From: Haplomitrium mnioides
Lineage: Eukaryota; Marchantiophyta; Haplomitriopsida; Calobryales
Reading direction: 5' to 3'
Length of the DNA: 23,746 bases
Assembly (NCBI GenBank): GCA_049999725.1
Contig: JBNGIS010001142.1
Span: 65,046 to 88,791 of the forward strand
Shown: in pieces, positions 19,677 to 23,746 of the stretch
How the letters are laid out: every line of letters starts with the position of its first letter
Position numbering within the stretch: the stretch's first letter is position 1
Made by a program: the position numbers and the translations under genes
Notes under the pieces: generated by a model
Database searches by the model: none
What the model saw: only the letters and a program-made list of their open reading frames with translations
Told to the model about the DNA's origin: nothing

Positions 19677-22512
19677 ATGACTCAACCTTTTACACACAGC
19701 GGATCTTTCTTACCGATCAAGCAATCAAAGTTTGCTCTTTTTGGTGATTACTCCAATATGTCAATAGAAAGACGTTCAAGTCAAAATCTTGAGAAGGTTG
19801 TGGAGCTTTCTTTGTCATCAGAAAATGAAAGCAACAATGTTCAAAATTCAAATATGTTTGTTCAAAAGACAAAAAACATAGAATTAGATGATTGTTTCAA
19901 TTTGGGAGGTGATACCTTATCATTGTTGGCACCACTCAAACAACGAGTAAACTCTAGAGAAGTTGGACCTCTGAGTGAGAATGGAAGATTCTTTGGAAAT
20001 GTAAATCATTTGGAGGAATCTTCAGACAACAACTTAGGCAATGATGAAGCAAAGAGTCTCAATTACTCAACATCTCTCTGGAGTTATCGCCAAGAGCACC
20101 AATTGTTTTAGAAAAGATATTTCCTTCTACTCAAGATTTTGATGAAGATTCTATTTTGCCATAGTCCAGCTCTCTTATGTCTCAAGGTGGTCCACATTGA
20201 TCAAAAAATTATTTCAAGAGAACAAAAAATGTTTCAGATAATGCACAAGATCTTGAAGACAATGCTTTATCTCTGATGGCTGGATTTGCCTACGAATCTA
20301 ATCAACTAGCAAAACATAAGAATTATTTGTCTAGACAAAAACCCAAATGGGTAAATACTTTGTATGAAAACTCTTTGCCCAAATTCCATCATGACGAGAG
20401 CTCTGTGATGAAAAAGCTTGATACGATATCAATTTTGACATTGAGGAGAATTTCGTGTTCTCAAAATAATTGTTTGTTGCTGTGTAGGACAGATTCTTAA
20501 AAAAATGTGAGAGAATTTTGAGTCCAAGACAAGTAAGTGATCTTTGTTTCTTTAAGGTCACCTAGTTATTGTGAATGTTATTCTGATTCTCCTATATTTA
20601 AATAGTACAAACTAGACTTTTAATTTATTTTTTCAAAATCCACCTCTTTTGTTCCAATTATTTGTTAAAGTTGCCTTGAATAATTCTTTCACTTGAAGTT
20701 ATCTTTTGAAATTTGAGACATCAAGACATGTTTCACTGAAATATTTATATCTTTTTGGTGCTTTGGGATGATGCAATCAAATATAATCGTCAATTGTTTC
20801 TTCATCGTGACCAACAAATCAAAGAAAGAACAAAACTTGCAAACCATCGAAGAAGATGTTGTGCCGAGTGTTAAAAGTACTTAGGAATTGTGATTGATGG
20901 AATGGATCAAAAGAAAATAACCATTCTACACTAGCCTTCACCACTAACAAACATTGATAAAGATTGTTTAGTACGTGTGTATGTTGTTGGTGCCTTAACA
21001 ATCATGCTCTTTCTTCAAGGGTTTTCTTAAACCTACAGAAACTTGAGAAGTGACTCCAATTTGACAATAACATGGCTAAATAGAATATTATGTGACTTTG
21101 AAGGGCCACTGCCTCCCACCTTGTATCTTCAATTAGACGATACAACATGAGAGAATAAGAATTCCATCTTATTTAGATACCATAGTCTTCTTATTGCCAA
21201 GAATGTTTTCCGAAAAATCAAGGTGGGATTTTTCATGGTTGTCCATACTCACAATCAAATCAATCAAATGTTCAGCATATTCTTGAAACATTTGAAAAAT
21301 GTCAAAGCTTTCACGATAATGAGTCTTAACGATGCGCTATAATTGTCTTATAATACTAAACATCAAGTAACTCTTCTAATGTAGACTTGAGATTTCTGCA
21401 ACAACGTCCCTCTTTGGTTCAAAGAATACATGATATTACCTTTAATCAACAATTCAAGTTCAAGGTGAGTGATTCGAATGCAAAGATTTGGAGCAAACAA
21501 TTTTCAATAGATGAATTTTGGTTACTTCCCAACAGTATTTGTCAGAAGTATCTACTTGAAGTAGACAGAGAAATTTTAAGTTCTATATTGATTCCTTGGA
21601 AGGCATATTTTGAAATCAAACAATCTCAAAAGGAAGAAATAGATGTTGATAGAATGAAAGTAGTCTTTGCAATAAGAGACAACATAAGTGAAAATTGTTA
21701 CAAATTCTTTACAGATTTTGATATTCAATAGTGGAATGACTTTTTCCTTGCCCAACAAGAGATTGCGGCTTACATTCTTGAAAAAAAAAAAGAGGAGTAC
21801 TCAAAGCAAAATTTACCTTTCCACCTTCATAATCGACAAATACTTGTAATTATTCTCAAAATGTTTGTCTTAGTTCTCAATTTGATGTTCACCATCTAGA
21901 AGAAGATGTTCCAATAGAACGTATAATTTCTACACATTGAGCAATCTACGTTGGAGCACTAGGTCCTAAGAAGGTCAGTACTGTTTCACATCAGACTAAA
22001 TACGGACACAAATTTGACAACCAAAATGTGGTGAAAGCAAAAAGGTTTATTTAAGTTGTTGCATCACTCGATCCAAAGTACATATTGTTTTGGATTGCCA
22101 AAGTTCTCAAAATTTTGTCATTTGATGATGAATAACCTCCTAACTTGAAACAAGTATATGTTCAATTGATGGTTTGCTTGTGAGGTTGATGATGCATTTT
22201 CTGGACAATACTTTCAAGAAAAAATAGCAGCAACAAAAAGAAAACTCAAATCTAAGTTACATATTGATGTACTTGATGTAACACAAATCACGATTTTGTC
22301 TTTTGATTTTCTTCTCATACAAAAAAACCAATTAAAGAAGACTATTCTAGCTACCATTAAATCAAATTTGTTTGTGTACAAAAAGCCTGAAAGCAATTGA
22401 TCCAGATGTGTTTGAAAGAAATTCAATTAACGTTATCAACACTTAGACAAACCATGTTAATCTTGATAAATCTTCTGAAGCTAAATCCGAAGAAGTAGAT
22501 ACGAGTAACTAA
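19677..22512 (+). pseudogene. G2a: decayed DUF7869-like (transposase-like) gene
   Basis: An N-terminal open stretch (19677-20111, MTQPFTHSGSF) is rich in Ser, Asn and Glu and unrecognised. A second (about 20240-20500) includes MAGFAYESNQLAKHKN. From about 20790 the translation, with frame changes and stops, shows the landmarks I associate with DUF7869 proteins: DGMDQKK (20896-), VRVYVVGALTIMLFLQGF (20971-), LPP then LYLQLDDT and ENKN (about 21112-21162), FRKIKVGFFMVVHTHNQINQMFS (21208-21276), DITFNQQFKFKV (21435-), and WKAYFEIKQ (21598-). It continues with a family-like tail: YFQEKIAATKRKLKSKLHID, ILSFDFLL, ILATIKSN, and ends VDTSN-TAA. The family's role is unproven; its acidic signature residues suggest an RNase H-like nuclease fold. 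Here the usual acidic HTHEDID is HTHNQIN, so even a repaired frame would look inactive. Confidence 0.65.
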
Positions 22513-22861
22513 AGCCATTTATGAGCCCTATTGTTTATTGTGTACTTTCAATCTATGTTGTAGTTTAAGTTTATTATTATATAAAGTACTTGAGAATGTT
22601 ATCAAGAAATTTCTTGAATTTATATCTATTTTGAACTTTTTAGTGTAAAATATTCCAAGTTCATTTTTATCATCTACGAATAAAACTTAAACATTTAATT
22701 ATAATCTTCATTTGGTTTGTGAAATGTTTTCTGATCCAAAATATAATTATATTCTTTCTTTCTTTATTGTTTTCTATAAGAGTTTAATGTTTTGGTATTT
22801 ATTTTTGGTATCGTTAAATTTAGCGTTTGCCCAAATCGACTACTTAATCTTTTGCTTGCAA
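22513..22861 (+). other. G2a 3' flank
   Basis: AT-rich sequence shared with 12486-12780 (plus) and 10549-10220 (minus). TATGTTGTAGTTTAAG and ATAATCTTCATTTGG are the best preserved blocks. AATAAA occurs at 22679. Confidence 0.65.
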
Positions 22862-23375
22862 GGACTTTGATGTAAAACTTGAAACCTTTAGTATGCTTTG
22901 ACTCTAATGTAGAGCTTTGTACTCCTTTACGCTTAGATTCTAAATCAAAAAAACATAATCGTAAGCGTACCTCAGTTCAATGTGGAAAACAGAACCTTAA
23001 AGCACATCTAGAATCACATCTAAAAGTCTAAACCATATGCGCGCATAGAATTTGATACGCAAGTTGGAACCTTATAGACGCATAGACTCTGTTGCGAAAC
23101 TTAAAACCTATGTTCATCATAGTCTTTGTTGCCGAATGCTCAGATGTTGAACTAAGATTCCTATGCGCGAATAGACTTTGGTGTGGAAGTCGAAGCCTTT
23201 CACATGTACAGACTTTGATACACAACCATGAACCTTCTACATACAAAGACTACTATATAGAACTTAGATTCTACACCGCTCAAAGTCTCTCTTGTGGAAC
23301 TCGAAACTTTTTGTTTGAGAGCCTATGGTCCAAAACTTGGAGCTCACTACATGTTTAGACTTTCAAGTAAATCTC
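22862..23375 (+). repeat. 37-bp minisatellite downstream of G2a
   Basis: Units begin GACTTTGATG, continue with a GAACTTGGAACC-like block and end with a TATGCGCGCATA-like palindrome. Starts at 22863, 22900, 22936, 23048, 23086, 23122, 23174, 23211 and 23248 are mostly 36-38 bp apart. The array begins about 350 bases after the G2a stop, as it does beside G2b. Scattered decayed units (for example TTTGCGCGCATGG near 23490 and TATTCGTGCATAG near 23706) continue to the window end. Confidence 0.8.
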
Positions 23376-23746
23376 TAAAGCCACTAGCCTTTTTTGATTT
23401 TAAAATATGACTTCTTTGCGTATATGAACCTTTGAATTACAAAAGATTTTGAATTGCTTAAACTTTCTAAAACATGACCACTTTACTCTTTGCGCGCATG
23501 GATTTTCAACTACAAAGTAAAGCTTCTTTCTTTCTTGAACTTCAAAATAGAGCTCTTAAATCCACGCAAGGTTTTGTTTTGTTAGTTATTGTGCATTGGG
23601 ATTCCAAACTCATTCCTCTTGACTTTTGGTCAGTTTGGGTTTTTTCTCAAGTTTCTATTTTGTTTTCAAAAATAATATTTTTAGTCGTACCATGACTTGA
23701 ATTCCTATTCGTGCATAGAGTTTGTGCAACCAAATTTATTTTAAAA
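23376..23746. other. Decayed continuation of the 37-bp array, otherwise non-coding
   Basis: T-rich sequence with isolated palindromic cores and GAACTTCAAAA-like words at irregular spacing. No gene recognised. Confidence 0.45.

Overview
The window looks like repeat-dense, AT-rich nuclear DNA of a land plant. The signs are GT/AG introns that are T-rich, a plant-like start context, TATA and AATAAA signals, and gene families related to transposons. I see no bacterial operons, no rRNA or tRNA genes, and no intact single-copy gene. A gymnosperm, fern or other large-genome plant is my guess; the species cannot be read from the sequence. Nearly every coding trace is a decayed copy of one of two families, called here G1 and G2.

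G1 is a multi-exon gene whose C-terminal part resembles a DNA amino-methyltransferase (N4-cytosine/N6-adenine type). It has a degraded DPPY-like motif (HIPY), then a KP-like motif, then a VLDL-x-S-x-S SAM-binding loop followed by an acidic strand end (VEYD). Copies: G1a (+, 1-2975, 5' end outside the window), G1b (-, 19076-15038, the fullest copy) and G1c (-, 12485-12310, an exon 1 fragment). G2 is a DUF7869-like, transposase-like gene. Copies: G2a (+, 19677-22512), G2b (-, 10786-10550, C-terminal tail) and G2c (+, about 12486-12780, 3' end only).

Layout: 1-3015 G1a, with 24-bp palindromic minisatellites in both introns; 3241-3573 a 25-bp palindromic array; 3574-4468 a weak unrecognised ORF; 4469-about 5200 an LTR-like start (A) with a possible primer-binding site; 5200-7274 purine-rich DNA; 7275-7284 an assembly gap; 7285-9525 non-coding DNA with a degenerate ~70-bp repeat; 9526-10215 a 37-bp array on the minus strand; 10220-10786 the G2b tail, cut at 10787 by a second LTR-like sequence (B); 12254-12780 the G1c/G2c junction; 13782-14180 a ~259-bp tandem duplication; 14775-19076 G1b with its 3' flank; 19677-22512 G2a; 22862 to the end a 37-bp array on the plus strand.

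The most interesting point is that G1 and G2 lie head to head twice: G1b/G2a, and the collapsed G1c/G2c. Arrays built around an ATGCGCGCAT-type palindrome sit inside the G1 introns and downstream of both genes. My working model, which is inference, is a large two-gene mobile element: a transposase-like gene plus a DNA-methyltransferase-like gene, with palindromic CpG-rich repeats inside it and near its ends. All copies seen here are broken.
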